Shown here: piece by piece, positions 16,589 to 25,947 of the stretch | Numbering within the stretch: position 1 is the stretch's first letter | Layout: each line of letters starts with the position of its first letter | DNA from: Chloroflexota bacterium | GTDB taxonomy: Bacteria; Chloroflexota; UBA6077; CF-72 | Reading direction: 5' to 3' | NCBI GenBank assembly: GCA_019247515.1 | Contig: JAFAOS010000030.1 | Coordinates: 1-49,055, forward strand | DNA: 49,055 bases | Program-made: the position numbers and the translations under genes | Notes under the pieces: model-generated | Databases searched by the model: none | Told to the model about the DNA's origin: nothing | Seen by the model: only the letters and a program-made list of their open reading frames with translations

Positions 16589-16987
16589 TCAGTTGCTGCC
16601 GGCCAGTCGCGTCAGCGTGCGGCTCGCAAACAGCCAGCGGCCGGCTTGTTTGACGCACGAATCGGTATATTCGGCGGCGGCCGAGATGGGTGACGCGGCG
16701 CCTGACTGGACCCACAGCAGGTACGAGTGCACGCTGGCGTGCTCGGCGTCGCCGTCGATCGTCGGCATGCCCACAAAGTGCATGCGTCGCGCCGGGTCGT
16801 CGGCCCGCCGACGCATCACCTGCTCCACGTAGGTGCGAATATTCTGGTGACCGACGTGCGCCCCGAACAGCGTCGCATCCGCGGTAAACAGGCTCACGTA
16901 TCCATCCAGATCACCTGAATCCAGACAGCGTGCGTAACGCGCAAGGAGGTCCATGATGAGAATCCGATCGTCGGCGGTAAGCTGCAT
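16589..16987 (-). CDS. SnoaL-like (NTF2-fold) protein
   Basis: A 132-residue single-domain protein of the SnoaL/NTF2-like fold. The N-terminal helix DRILIMDLLARYARCLDSGD with LDGYVSLFTADATLFG is typical of the family, followed by HASVHSYLLWVQ and a C-terminal strand GRWLFASRTLTRLAG. Members are small cyclases, isomerases, dehydratases or ligand-binding proteins. Start ATG 16987 was chosen because the match to its divergent paralogue begins there; the frame is open 34 codons further. The two start codons are only 24 nt apart, so each promoter must lie inside the other gene or in that short gap. Confidence 0.75.
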   Translation of the reverse strand: MQLTADDRILIMDLLARYARCLDSGDLDGYVSLFTADATLFGAHVGHQNIRTYVEQVMRRRADDPARRMHFVGMPTIDGDAEHASVHSYLLWVQSGAASPISAAAEYTDSCVKQAGRWLFASRTLTRLAGSN

Positions 16988-17011
16988 AGCCTCGTTCTCG
17001 CAAAGGACAGA

Positions 17012-17479
17012 ATGAGCGTGCCAGAGGGTAACCGACTCAGCGCCGACGATCGGCTCGATATCCTGGACCTCATCGCCCGCTACGCGCACACGCTGGATTC
17101 AGGCGATCTCGACGGCTACGTGAACAACTTCGCACCGGACGGCGTCCTCTTCGAAAACCACAAGGGCCGCCAGCAAATCCGCGACTACGTGGCGATGCTG
17201 ATGCGCGAGGGACGCGCCGGGCCGCTGCCCAACGGCGACGTCGCGTATCGCCATTTCGCCGGACAGTCGACCATCGACGGTGCCGGCGACCACGCCACGG
17301 TGCACTCGTATCTACTGTGGATCAACATGGGCTCCGAACCACCGATTTCCGCCGCCGCCGAGTACATCGACCAGTGCGTCAAGCTCGACGGTCGCTGGTA
17401 CTTTCAGTCGCGCGTCTTGCATCGGCTGGCCGGACGTTTCCCTGGCTCGCAGCCAGTGGTCGTATCCCAGTCGACGTGA
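17012..17479 (+). CDS. SnoaL-like (NTF2-fold) protein
   Basis: A 155-residue paralogue of the divergent gene at 16589-16987. Shared features are DDRLDILDLIARYAHTLDSGD, LDGYVNNFAPDGVLF, HATVHSYLLWINMG, the PISAAAEYIDQCVK block, and GRWYFQSRVLHRLAGR. The ribosome site AAAGGA (16999-17004) lies in the 24-nt gap. The stop overlaps the GTG of the FMN oxidase gene by 4 nt, so the two are translationally coupled and may act on the same compound or its oxidised product. Confidence 0.75.
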   Translation: MSVPEGNRLSADDRLDILDLIARYAHTLDSGDLDGYVNNFAPDGVLFENHKGRQQIRDYVAMLMREGRAGPLPNGDVAYRHFAGQSTIDGAGDHATVHSYLLWINMGSEPPISAAAEYIDQCVKLDGRWYFQSRVLHRLAGRFPGSQPVVVSQST

Positions 17480-18708
17480 GGCTGCCCTTGCTCGACCAGT
17501 ACCCCACGCTGTCCATGTTCGAGGCGCGTGCCCGCGAGATTGTGCCACCCGATGCGCTGGCGTACGCCACCGGCGGCGCCGCCTCGGAAGCGACCCTCGA
17601 CCGCAATCGGTGGGCGCTGCAGCATCTGGCCATCGAGCAGCGCGTGCTCATGGGCGTCAAAACCATTGACACCACCACCTCGTTTCTCGGACTGACCCTG
17701 CCGACGCCGATCATCGTCTCGCCGATGGGCGGCATGTACCGCTTCCATCCCGAAGGCGACGTCGAGATGGCGCGCGGCGCGACACGCGATGGCGGCCTGA
17801 GTGTCGTCGCGGGCGGTGCGCCGGGTCTCGACAAGGTCGCCGCGGCCGCCAGCGGCCCACTGATCTTTCAGCTGTACTGGCTCGGCGATCGGGAGTGGGT
17901 TGCCGACAAGTTGCGGACGGTGCACGCCGCGGGATTCAAGGCGTTCTGTCTGACGGTCGACGCGGCGGCCTACAGTCGGCGCGAGCGTGACATCCTCCTT
18001 AATATGCCGCTGCGCCGGGCTGCCGCGGCGTTGCCCGACACGCAGTCGTCGCTGACCTGGGACGACGTGGACTGGGTCAAAGCTCAGATTCCGCTGCCGT
18101 TCGGGCTCAAGGGCATCATGACCGCCCAGGACGCCGAGCTTGCTCTCGACCACCGCGTCGACTTCCTGTGGGTCTCCAATCATGGTGGCCGCCAGCTCGA
18201 CGATGGCCGGGCCACCATCGACGCGCTCACCGAAATCGCCGACGTCGTCAACGGTCGCGTGCCGCTCGTCGTCGACAGCGGCTTCCGGCGCGGCACGGAC
18301 GCGATCAAAGCCCTCGCACTGGGCGCAACACTCGTCGCATTCGGACGCACCGCGCTCTGGGGTCTGGCGGTCGGGGGCGCCGACGGCGTTCAAAGCGTAC
18401 TGCGGCTTCTCAACGAAGAGCTGGTGATCAACATGAAACTGGCTGGCCAACGCTCGACGAGCCTGCTGTCGCCGCGCGTGATCCGCCGCATCGACGGCTC
18501 GGGCTTTGCCATCAATGTGCCCGTGTCTCAGAGGACGAGTCCCGAGGGCAGCCTGATGTCGCAGCTCTCGGCCTCGCAGCGCGCCGCGGTGCAGCAGATC
18601 AGCGACGACGCCGGGCTCTCAGAGATCGACAAGATGTGGAGTATCACCGAGGCCGTCCTCGGAGCCGCGCCGAGCGCCCCGGCGCCGACCGACAGGACGA
18701 GCGAGTAG
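17476..18708 (+). CDS. FMN-dependent alpha-hydroxy-acid oxidase/dehydrogenase
   Basis: 410 residues of the glycolate oxidase/L-lactate dehydrogenase (FMN) family, which oxidises L-2-hydroxyacids to 2-oxoacids. The active-site signature is SNHGGRQLDDG with the catalytic base His236 and the substrate-binding Arg239. The FMN-binding start LPTPIIVSPMGGMYRFHPEGD, the FQLYWLGDREW strand and VVDSGFRRGTDAIKALALGA with GRTALWGLAVGG all match. Start GTG 17476 overlaps the upstream TGA (GTGA); the frame is open earlier but has no homology there. With an Abhydrolase_10-type gene directly behind it (0 nt gap), it forms a three-gene unit. Confidence 0.87.
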   Translation: MRLPLLDQYPTLSMFEARAREIVPPDALAYATGGAASEATLDRNRWALQHLAIEQRVLMGVKTIDTTTSFLGLTLPTPIIVSPMGGMYRFHPEGDVEMARGATRDGGLSVVAGGAPGLDKVAAAASGPLIFQLYWLGDREWVADKLRTVHAAGFKAFCLTVDAAAYSRRERDILLNMPLRRAAAALPDTQSSLTWDDVDWVKAQIPLPFGLKGIMTAQDAELALDHRVDFLWVSNHGGRQLDDGRATIDALTEIADVVNGRVPLVVDSGFRRGTDAIKALALGATLVAFGRTALWGLAVGGADGVQSVLRLLNEELVINMKLAGQRSTSLLSPRVIRRIDGSGFAINVPVSQRTSPEGSLMSQLSASQRAAVQQISDDAGLSEIDKMWSITEAVLGAAPSAPAPTDRTSE

Positions 18709-20439
18709 ATGCCGGTTGCCCGCCTGAACCTGAGCGCGCAGCCATTTCAGGATGGACGGCCTTTCGGCGAGATCGGGCCGTACCAGGAGCTCTTCGGCGA
18801 GGCGGAATTCGCCGTCGACCCTGACCATCCGCTGAACCAGATCATCGTCGACCTGCCGCTTGCTCCGCGGGATTCTGAAGGCCGCGTGCGATTTGCCGCC
18901 GACGTGCGCATCCTGCACCCGAGCGATCCGACACGCGCGAACGGCGGGCTGTTCCTCGACGTGGTCAATCGCGGCCAGTCGATCTTCCCGCGCATGCTCG
19001 AGCCCGGACCAATGGGCCCCGCGACGGACGTGACCGAGGGCTTCTTGCTGCGCCGCGGCTTCACCGTCGTCTCGTGCGGCTGGCAGCACGACATCCCCCG
19101 CGGCGGCGGGCGTTTCGGGCTGACCGCCCCGGAAGCGCTGGCGGAGGGTCGGTCGCTGACGGGCGAGGTCACCACCATGCGAACGATCGACGCGCCGACC
19201 AGCACGCTGGCCCTGGACTCGACCTACCTGCCTGTCGACGCCTCGACGGGGACACTCCTGGAACGCGATGCCCCGACTGGCGCGGCGCGGGTGGTCCCGC
19301 GCGATCGATGGCGGTTCGGCGATGACCGCCACGAGATCCGCTGTGCCGACGGTTTCGTCCCGGGCAAGACCTACGAGGTCACGTACGCCGCCATCGGTGC
19401 GCCCGTGACCGGCGTGGGCCTTCTCGGCCTGCGCGACATCGTCGCCCATTTGCGGCGGACCGACGGCCTGAGCTTCGCGATCGCCCTCGGCGCCTCGCAG
19501 ACGGGCCGGCTGCTGCGTCAGTTCGTCCATCTGGGGCTGTGTGAAGACGAGGACGGCCACCTGGTGCTCGACGGCGTCCTGGCCATCGCCGCCGGCGCGC
19601 GGACCACCGACGCGAACCGACGCTTCGGTCAAGCGTCTTCGCAGGACCCCACGCCGCCGATCTTTCCGTTCACCGACATCGTCCAGACTGAGCCCGCCAC
19701 TGGCCAGGTTGACGGACTGCTGCGGCGCGCGCTCGAGCGCGGAAGAGTGCCGCGCATCATCCATCTGAATACGTCATCGGAGTATTGCAGCAGCTCCGCG
19801 TACGTCCACGTCTCTGCCGCGCTGAGCCATCTCACGGCCAACGGCCGCGCCGACGTCGAGGTGCCCGAGAGCGTCCGCATCTACCATTGCGCGAGTACCC
19901 AGCACGCGCCCGCGGAGTTGCCGATCGACAGCCCGTCCGGCCGCGGCGTCAACCCGCCGAACACGATCGATTACAAGCCCTTCGTCCGATCCGCCGTCGA
20001 TAATCTCACGCAGTGGATTACCGCCGATACTGCCCCGCCACCCAGTCGGTATCCGCGGTTTGACGATGGGACCCTGGGCGGCGATCTTCGTCCCGCCACC
20101 GACGCCGATGGCAACGAGGTCGCGGGGCTGCGCCACCCTGACGTGAGCGTGCCGCTGGCGACGTACACGGGCTGGAACCGACGCAATCCGGCGACTGGCG
20201 GCGACCATCTGCTGGTTCGGGCGATGGGTTCAACCCTGCCGTTTCCGCCAGCGACCATCCGCGCTCGCTATTCGAGTCGCGACGAATTCCTCACCGAAAT
20301 TCGTGGGGCGGCCGAGACATTGGTGGCGCAGCGGTATATGCTTGCCGACGACGTGGCGTGGGTAGTTCGCGCGTCCGGCGACCGATGGGACGAGTTCGTC
20401 AACCTCGATCAGCTTGCTAGCCACGCCGGCAAGGGGTAG
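18709..20439 (+). CDS. alpha/beta-hydrolase domain protein (Abhydrolase_10-like)
   Basis: 576 residues matching the large alpha/beta-hydrolase family exemplified by FGEIGPYQELFGEAEFAVDP at the start, LDVVNRGQSIFPRM, and RGFTVVSCGWQHDIPRG. The nucleophile is probably Ser263 in GASQTGRLLRQFVH, a Gly-x-Ser-x-x-Gly variant typical of this family. No signal peptide is seen. Characterised relatives are rare; an esterase or lactone-type hydrolysis is the safest guess. ATG 18709 follows the oxidase stop immediately. The gene ends 26 bp before operator site 5, so it closes the preceding unit. Confidence 0.78.
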   Translation: MPVARLNLSAQPFQDGRPFGEIGPYQELFGEAEFAVDPDHPLNQIIVDLPLAPRDSEGRVRFAADVRILHPSDPTRANGGLFLDVVNRGQSIFPRMLEPGPMGPATDVTEGFLLRRGFTVVSCGWQHDIPRGGGRFGLTAPEALAEGRSLTGEVTTMRTIDAPTSTLALDSTYLPVDASTGTLLERDAPTGAARVVPRDRWRFGDDRHEIRCADGFVPGKTYEVTYAAIGAPVTGVGLLGLRDIVAHLRRTDGLSFAIALGASQTGRLLRQFVHLGLCEDEDGHLVLDGVLAIAAGARTTDANRRFGQASSQDPTPPIFPFTDIVQTEPATGQVDGLLRRALERGRVPRIIHLNTSSEYCSSSAYVHVSAALSHLTANGRADVEVPESVRIYHCASTQHAPAELPIDSPSGRGVNPPNTIDYKPFVRSAVDNLTQWITADTAPPPSRYPRFDDGTLGGDLRPATDADGNEVAGLRHPDVSVPLATYTGWNRRNPATGGDHLLVRAMGSTLPFPPATIRARYSSRDEFLTEIRGAAETLVAQRYMLADDVAWVVRASGDRWDEFVNLDQLASHAGKG

Positions 20440-20465
20440 CATCCGGTGGCGTCTGGGTATAGCGG

Positions 20466-20477
20466 ATCGTATACGAA
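20466..20477. promoter_or_regulatory. palindromic operator (site 5)
   Basis: ATCGTATACGAA matches ATCGTATACGAT at 11 of 12 positions, 49 nt before the TTG start of the DppB-type permease gene. The same 49-nt spacing is seen at site 4. Confidence 0.75.
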
Positions 20478-20526
20478 CAGGAAGCACGTGCAGTATTTGT
20501 TAGTCGGACGCGGAGGCGAGTGAGCC

Positions 20527-21477
20527 TTGGGCAGATACGTCGTGCGGCGGCTCCTGCAGGCGATCCCCGTCGTGTTCTTTTCGACGTTCCTGGTGTTCAT
20601 GGTCATCCACCTGATCCCAGGCGACGCTGCTGCCGTGCTCGCCGGACCGAATGCCACACCCGAAGCGCTGGCGGCTATTCGCAAGGACATGGGCCTCGAT
20701 CAACCGCTGCTCGTGCAGTACTTCGTCTGGATCGGACACCTGCTCCAGGGCGACCTTGGGAAGTCGACGCTCAGCGGGCAGCCGATTGGCAAGCTGCTGC
20801 AGGCACGTGCCCCGGCGACCATCGAGCTGACCGTCGCGGCGATGATGATCTCGATGGCGGTCGCCTTGCCGCTCGGCATCATGAGCGCGACTCACGTGCG
20901 CGGCAAGCTCGAGTGGTTCATCTCGACCATCCAGAGCCTGTGGCTGGCGATCCCCAACTTCTGGGCGGGCATTCTGGCCATCATCTTCTTCTCACTGATC
21001 CTGCGCTGGCTGCCGCCGGGCGGCCGCGTCGCGGATGGCAACGACATCGGCGGTTCGATCAAGTCGCTCATCCTACCGGCGACGACCCTGGGGCTGGCGC
21101 TGGCCGCGGGCCTGTCGCGTTTCCTCAAGTTCAATCTGCTCGAAGTCTTCTTCGACGATTACGTGCGGACTGCCCGAGCGAAGGGTCTGAGCGATACCTC
21201 CGTGGTGTACGGGCACGCGCTGCGCAATGCGCTCCTGCCGGTGATCACCATTCTCGGCGTGCAGTTCGCCACGCTGCTCGGCGGCGCGATCATCACCGAG
21301 TCGGTGTTCTCCTGGCCCGGCGTGGGTGGGCTGATGCTCGATGGGATCTCCAACCGCGACTATGCCGTCGTCCAGGGAGGCTTGTTGCTCCTGGTGTTGC
21401 TGTTCATCATCATCAACTTGCTGGTTGATCTGACGTACGCTTGGATTGATCCACGAATTCGGCTGGGAGATAGCTAG
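20527..21477 (+). CDS. ABC transporter permease, DppB/OppB type
   Basis: A 316-residue inner-membrane channel subunit. It starts with the N-terminal helix of this family (RYVVRRLLQAIPVVFFSTFL), has about six hydrophobic segments, and carries the cytoplasmic EAA loop ARAKGLSDTSVVYGHALRNA that docks the ATPase. Characteristic DppB blocks are LIPGDAAAVLAGPNAT, MGLDQPLLVQYFVW and FSWPGVGGLMLDGI. Start TTG 20527 is preceded by GGAGGCG (20512-20518). The partner permease begins 3 nt after its stop. No ATPase gene follows. Confidence 0.9.
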   Translation: MGRYVVRRLLQAIPVVFFSTFLVFMVIHLIPGDAAAVLAGPNATPEALAAIRKDMGLDQPLLVQYFVWIGHLLQGDLGKSTLSGQPIGKLLQARAPATIELTVAAMMISMAVALPLGIMSATHVRGKLEWFISTIQSLWLAIPNFWAGILAIIFFSLILRWLPPGGRVADGNDIGGSIKSLILPATTLGLALAAGLSRFLKFNLLEVFFDDYVRTARAKGLSDTSVVYGHALRNALLPVITILGVQFATLLGGAIITESVFSWPGVGGLMLDGISNRDYAVVQGGLLLLVLLFIIINLLVDLTYAWIDPRIRLGDS

Positions 21478-21480
21478 ACG

Positions 21481-22404
21481 ATGGCCGTTCGATCCGCGTC
21501 TGAAGTTGTCGCGCGTCCACCACTGGTTGCCGTCCCGCAGAACGTCAAGAAGTCGCCGCACCCGCTCAATGCGGCGATGGTCCGCACGTGGCGCAACCCG
21601 CTGGGCAAGTTCGGCGTGCTCATTCTCAGCGTCCTGGTGTTCGCCGCGATCTTTGCGCCGTGGATCTCGCCGTACGATCCGATCGTCCAGCATCAGGGTA
21701 AGGAGCTCCTCGGTCCGAACGGCGAGTTCTGGATGGGAACGGACGAGCTCGGCCGCGACCTGTTGAGCCGCGTCATCTATGGCGCGCGTCCGTCACTGGT
21801 GGTGGCGGTGATGGTGGTGTTCATTGGCGGCGTGCTCGGCATTTGCGCGGGCCTGGCCGCCGGCTACTTTGGTGGCTGGGTCAACGGGGTGATCATGCGC
21901 CTGTTCGACGCGCTGTTCGCGTTCCCGGCCATCCTGCTCGGTTTCGTCGTCATCGCCGCGCTCGGCCCTGGCACGACGCAGGTCGCCTACGCCATCGCCA
22001 TCGCGGTCATCCCCAGCCTGGGTCGCGTCTCCCGCTCGCTGGTGCTCAAAGAGCGAAATCGAGATTACGTGCTGGCCGCGCGCTGTACGGGGGCTGGCAG
22101 TACGCGGGTGATGTTTATCCACCTCCTGCCGAACGCGGTCTCGCCGATGATCGTCAACCTGGCCCTGCTGATGGGCTTCTCGGTGCTGGCCGAAGCGAGT
22201 CTGGCGTTTCTGGGATTGGGCACCCAGCCGCCGACGCCGTCGTGGGGCGCCATGCTCAACGGCAGCCGCGCCTATCTGCGGGTCGATCCGTGGATGGCCA
22301 TCGGGCCTGGCGTCGTGCTGGCGATGCTGCTGCTCGGCCTGAACTATCTCGCGGACGCGCTGCGCGAAGCCTTCGATCCACGCCGCGTCAACGCCGGGTT
22401 CTGA
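21481..22404 (+). CDS. ABC transporter permease, DppC/OppC type
   Basis: 307 residues, the second channel subunit. After a cytoplasmic N-terminus of about 40 residues come GKFGVLILSVLVFAAIFAPW and the hallmark DppC region GTDELGRDLLSRVIYGARPS. The EAA loop is ARCTGAGSTRVMFIHLLPNA, and the C-terminal segment EASLAFLGLGTQPPTPSWG is typical. It forms a heterodimer with the upstream DppB-type protein. The binding-protein gene downstream (22489) has its own operator, so its dosage can differ from that of the channel. Confidence 0.9.
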   Translation: MAVRSASEVVARPPLVAVPQNVKKSPHPLNAAMVRTWRNPLGKFGVLILSVLVFAAIFAPWISPYDPIVQHQGKELLGPNGEFWMGTDELGRDLLSRVIYGARPSLVVAVMVVFIGGVLGICAGLAAGYFGGWVNGVIMRLFDALFAFPAILLGFVVIAALGPGTTQVAYAIAIAVIPSLGRVSRSLVLKERNRDYVLAARCTGAGSTRVMFIHLLPNAVSPMIVNLALLMGFSVLAEASLAFLGLGTQPPTPSWGAMLNGSRAYLRVDPWMAIGPGVVLAMLLLGLNYLADALREAFDPRRVNAGF

Positions 22405-22468
22405 TTCGCACGACGGGTCTCCGCGCTGGTCCGCCTTCCGAGCGTCGCTGGCCGGCGTCGTACATGCG

Positions 22469-22480
22469 ATCATATATGAT
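22469..22480. promoter_or_regulatory. palindromic operator, perfect (site 6)
   Basis: ATCATATATGAT, identical to site 3. It ends 8 nt before ATG 22489 of SBP-2 and no Shine-Dalgarno sequence lies in between, so TATGAT (22475-22480) is a likely -10 box of a leaderless transcript. Confidence 0.8.
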
Positions 22481-22488
22481 AGTCGCCA

Positions 22489-24207
22489 ATGTTCCCGAAT
22501 GGTGACTCCCGCACAACACGCCGGACAGCTTTGCGACTCATCGGGCTGTCGGCCGGGGGCGCGTTGCTGGCCGCGTGCACCTCGGCGCCGAGCGTCTCGG
22601 CGCCGACCGCTCCGCCCCAGGCTGCTCCCACCCCGAACGGCGCGGCGCCGACCAGCGCACCCACGAGCGCCGTTGCCGCCGCTGCAGCTCAGTCAAAACC
22701 GACCGCGGCGGTCGCGGCTGTGTCGACTCCGGCCGGCGCGGCGCCCACCGCCGCTGGCCAGCCGCGACGAGGCGGTGTTGCGCAGTACTCCATACAGGCA
22801 GACCTCAGCTCCATCGACGGCCACGTGCGCACCCCAGGCGCCGTCGATAGCCTCTGGCTGGCGTTCGATCGCCTGACGCAATACGACGAGCAATTGCAGC
22901 CCCAGCCCATGCTGGCCGAAAGCTGGGACCTCAGCCCCGACTACAAGCAGATCAAGCTCAACCTGCGTCAGAACGTGACCTATCACTCCGGACGGGAGTT
23001 CACCAGTGACGACGTCAAGTGGAACTTGCTGCGCGTCCGTCGACCGGACGCGGCGTCCGGCCAGTACGCCAATCAGAGCAACTGGTTCACCGGCATCGAC
23101 ACTCCGGATAAATACACCGTCGTGCTGACCTCCGATAGTCCGCGGCCCGCGCTGTTCGACCTGTTCGAGAACCTGAACATGATCGACCAGCAGACCATCG
23201 AGATCGAGGCCGGGCCCAAGCAGACTAAAGCCGTGGGGACCGGCCCGTTCGTGTTCAAGGAATGGGCCCAGGGCGATCACCTCAGCTTCGATCGCAATCC
23301 CAATTACTGGCAGAACGGCAAGCCGTATCTAGACGGACTGCAGGCCAATGTCCGCGATATCCAGGCGGCGACCGTCCAGTTGGAGGCGGGCGCGCTCCAG
23401 TTGATTCGCAATCCACTGGTCGACGACACCGCGCGACTGGAGCAGGACGCGCGCTTTGTCAAAGTGCTGCACCCGAATCCGGGCACGTTTTTTGAGTACG
23501 GTCTCGACTGCAGCAAGCCTCCGCTCGACAACAAGCTTGTTCGACAAGCGCTCAATTACGCGCTGAATCGCCAGCGGCTGATCGACCTCTACAAAGGTAA
23601 CGTCACGGTGGGTGCTCTGCCGTGGGGCCCGAGCTCACCGGCCTACGACGAAACCAGGAACAACGCTTTCGCGTTTGACCTGGACAAGGCGAAGTCCTTA
23701 CTGCAGCAGGCCAGCGCGAGCGGGATCGAGCTGGAAAACATCATCATCAAAGGCTCCTACCCGCAGCAGGAGACGTTCCTGCAGGTGTACCAATCGGACC
23801 TGGCGTCAATTGGCGTCACGATGACGCCCAAGCTGGTGGACGCCGCGACGTGGCTGGACCAGGCCAACAACGTGAAGTACACCGGCATGTGGTCATCTGG
23901 GGACAACTATTCGAACCTGCACCCGGGCTCGTTGTTCGCGGTGTCACCAGGCTGGCGCGTCTATCCCAACAACGACGGCTTCCAGGACCCGCGCTGGGCG
24001 GACCTCGTCGCCCAAGCAAACGTGGAAACGGACCCGGCCAAGCAGAAGCAACTGTACTCGGACATCAATGACTATGTCCTGGACCAGTGCTTCACGTACG
24101 CGGTCTCCAACAATCCCGTGTGGTGGGTGACCACGAGTAAATTCCACGGTCTGACGCCCACGCTGCATCAGGGCTTCCTCTGGACTGACGCCTACCTTGA
24201 GAGTTAA
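22489..24207 (+). CDS. ABC transporter solute-binding lipoprotein, family 5 (SBP-2)
   Basis: A 572-residue lipoprotein. The signal has R11-R12 (TTRRTALRLIG) and lipobox LLAAC with Cys30. An unusually long Ala/Pro/Thr spacer of about 65 residues precedes the binding domain at RRGGVAQYSIQADLSSIDGH. The core motif is LAESWDLSPDYKQIKLNLRQ plus YHSGREFTSDDVKWNL. The C-terminus GLTPTLHQGFLWTDAYLES is the ending shared by most binding proteins in this window. It is next to a permease pair and is the most natural ligand-binding partner for it. Expression is probably from site 6, without a ribosome site. It is followed by a hairpin terminator. Confidence 0.88.
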   Translation: MFPNGDSRTTRRTALRLIGLSAGGALLAACTSAPSVSAPTAPPQAAPTPNGAAPTSAPTSAVAAAAAQSKPTAAVAAVSTPAGAAPTAAGQPRRGGVAQYSIQADLSSIDGHVRTPGAVDSLWLAFDRLTQYDEQLQPQPMLAESWDLSPDYKQIKLNLRQNVTYHSGREFTSDDVKWNLLRVRRPDAASGQYANQSNWFTGIDTPDKYTVVLTSDSPRPALFDLFENLNMIDQQTIEIEAGPKQTKAVGTGPFVFKEWAQGDHLSFDRNPNYWQNGKPYLDGLQANVRDIQAATVQLEAGALQLIRNPLVDDTARLEQDARFVKVLHPNPGTFFEYGLDCSKPPLDNKLVRQALNYALNRQRLIDLYKGNVTVGALPWGPSSPAYDETRNNAFAFDLDKAKSLLQQASASGIELENIIIKGSYPQQETFLQVYQSDLASIGVTMTPKLVDAATWLDQANNVKYTGMWSSGDNYSNLHPGSLFAVSPGWRVYPNNDGFQDPRWADLVAQANVETDPAKQKQLYSDINDYVLDQCFTYAVSNNPVWWVTTSKFHGLTPTLHQGFLWTDAYLES

Positions 24208-24212
24208 TGGAG

Positions 24213-24236
24213 GGACCCCGCACATCTGCGGGGTCC
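24213..24236. terminator. bidirectional hairpin terminator between convergent genes
   Basis: A perfect 10-bp stem, GGACCCCGCA and TGCGGGGTCC with loop CATC, lies between the convergent stops of SBP-2 (24207) and SBP-3 (24251). There is no T-tract on the right, so termination may be Rho-assisted or depend on the stem alone. Confidence 0.75.
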
Positions 24237-24250
24237 TCCCAAATGCAAAC

Positions 24251-25921
24251 CTACTGTGCGAGCCAGACGTCGGAGTACCAGGGCGACTCGTGGGCCGTCC
24301 ACTGGATGCCCTGGACGTTGGCTTTGGCCAGCATCAGCGGCGGCGAGACCGTCACCAGGAACACGAAATCTTCGTCCAGGATCAGGTCGTTCAACTGGGA
24401 GTAGGCCATTTTCAGTTTCGCGGGGTCCGTTTCGGTCGCGCCCGTGGTGATCAACTGGACGTACTGATCGCTCTTGTACGCTGAATTGTTCAGGTCCGGA
24501 TTGAAGGCTTTGCCGTTGGTGAACGCGGTGCTGGGCGACAGGTTGAAATACGTTCCCGAGGCGAAGTAGATGCCGTTGAACTTGCGGTTGTTGACCTGGT
24601 CGATCCACGTGGCGCCGTCGTACTGCTGAATGTTCATCTTCACACCAATCTTCGCCAGGTCGCTCTGATAGATCTGGGCGAAGCCATTGGTCTCGTTGTT
24701 CACCGGATTGGCCATGAAGTCGAACTCGAGATTCTGGACGCCTGACTGGTCCAGCAGTGACTTGGCCTTGTCCAGGTCGAAGTTGTAGAAGTTCATCTTC
24801 GACGGCTCGTACGCGGGTGAGGCCGGCAGCCACGGCAGCGACTCTGGAGCGCCGATGCCGCCCAGGATCGTGTCCACGAACCGCTGCTTGTCGACGGCAT
24901 ACGTCATCGCCTGACGCAACGTCTTGTTATCCCAGGGCGGAATCGTCAGGTTGAAACCGGCTTCGTAGTGCGCGCCGGTGAGTGGATTCTGGAGCGCCTG
25001 ATAATTCGAATCCGTCTTCAGCCTGTTGAAATCGGTGAGGGTCGGCGGCCGGGCAATGTCGAGCGAGCCCGCCTCGAGTTGCGTCACCATCGCCTGCTGG
25101 TCCCGGAGAATAGGGATCTGGATGCCGTCCAGGTACGGCTTGCCCGTCTGCCAGTAGTTGGCATTCCGTGTGAGCGTGAGGTGGTCGCCCTGCACCCATT
25201 CGACAAACTTGAATGGGCCGGTGCCGTTGGCGGTGTTCTTGGCGTCCGGACCTTCTAACGTGTCCTTGTCGCAGATGTTCAGAAACTCGAGCAGGTCGAA
25301 GATCGTTGGACGCGGCTGCTCCGAGTGGAAGATTGCGGTGTACTTGTCGGGCGTCTCCACGTCACTGAACCACGAGGCCATGCCGGTGTACTGCGCGGCG
25401 GCGACCTTCGGATTCGCGGCCCGCTGCAAGCTGTATTTCACGTCGTCGCTGGTCATCTCGCGTCCGGAGTGGAATTGCACGCCCTTGCGCAGGTTGACCT
25501 TGAACGACTTCGCGTCAGAGGCCATCTCCCAGCTTTCGGCCAGCATCGGCTGCGGCTTGAGGTTCGCATCGTAGGTGGTCAAGCGTTCGAAGATCCCGAT
25601 CCAGACCACGTCGTTCTGGACCTTGAGCATCGGGTCCAGGCTGACGGGGTCGCCCGGTACGTATGCCTGTCGCAACGTGCCCCCCGTCCTGGGCTGTGGG
25701 GTGGTTGCCGCGGGCGGAGTCGTGGGTGTGACGACGACCGTAGTGGCCGCGGCCGCGGGTTTCGCGGCGGCCGCCGCGGCGCTGGTCGGTGCGGGCGTGG
25801 GCGCCGCGGCGGCGGGTGGAGGCGTGGGCGCGGCCGGCGCCTGTGGCGCGACGCCGCATGCGGCCAGGACAGACACGCCGGCGCCACCCACCATCAGTTT
25901 GACCACGGTTCGTCGATTCAT
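24251..25921 (-). CDS. ABC transporter solute-binding lipoprotein, family 5 (SBP-3)
   Basis: 556 residues. The start ATG 25921 follows a good ribosome site (GGGGAGGGAG); the frame stays open far upstream (to 26659) but that part only shadows the alcohol dehydrogenase gene. The signal is short, with R3-R4 (NRRTVVKLM) and lipobox LAAC at Cys22. The Ala/Pro spacer ends at RTGGTLRQAYVPGDPVSLDP. The core LAESWEMASDAKSFKVNLRK and FHSGREMTSDDVKYSL are kept. It is the last gene of the esterase-alcohol dehydrogenase-SBP operon driven from site 7, so its ligand is probably a substrate of those enzymes. Confidence 0.88.
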   Translation of the reverse strand: MNRRTVVKLMVGGAGVSVLAACGVAPQAPAAPTPPPAAAAPTPAPTSAAAAAAKPAAAATTVVVTPTTPPAATTPQPRTGGTLRQAYVPGDPVSLDPMLKVQNDVVWIGIFERLTTYDANLKPQPMLAESWEMASDAKSFKVNLRKGVQFHSGREMTSDDVKYSLQRAANPKVAAAQYTGMASWFSDVETPDKYTAIFHSEQPRPTIFDLLEFLNICDKDTLEGPDAKNTANGTGPFKFVEWVQGDHLTLTRNANYWQTGKPYLDGIQIPILRDQQAMVTQLEAGSLDIARPPTLTDFNRLKTDSNYQALQNPLTGAHYEAGFNLTIPPWDNKTLRQAMTYAVDKQRFVDTILGGIGAPESLPWLPASPAYEPSKMNFYNFDLDKAKSLLDQSGVQNLEFDFMANPVNNETNGFAQIYQSDLAKIGVKMNIQQYDGATWIDQVNNRKFNGIYFASGTYFNLSPSTAFTNGKAFNPDLNNSAYKSDQYVQLITTGATETDPAKLKMAYSQLNDLILDEDFVFLVTVSPPLMLAKANVQGIQWTAHESPWYSDVWLAQ

Positions 25922-25947
25922 GGCTCCCTCCCCATTCGAATGTGCGT

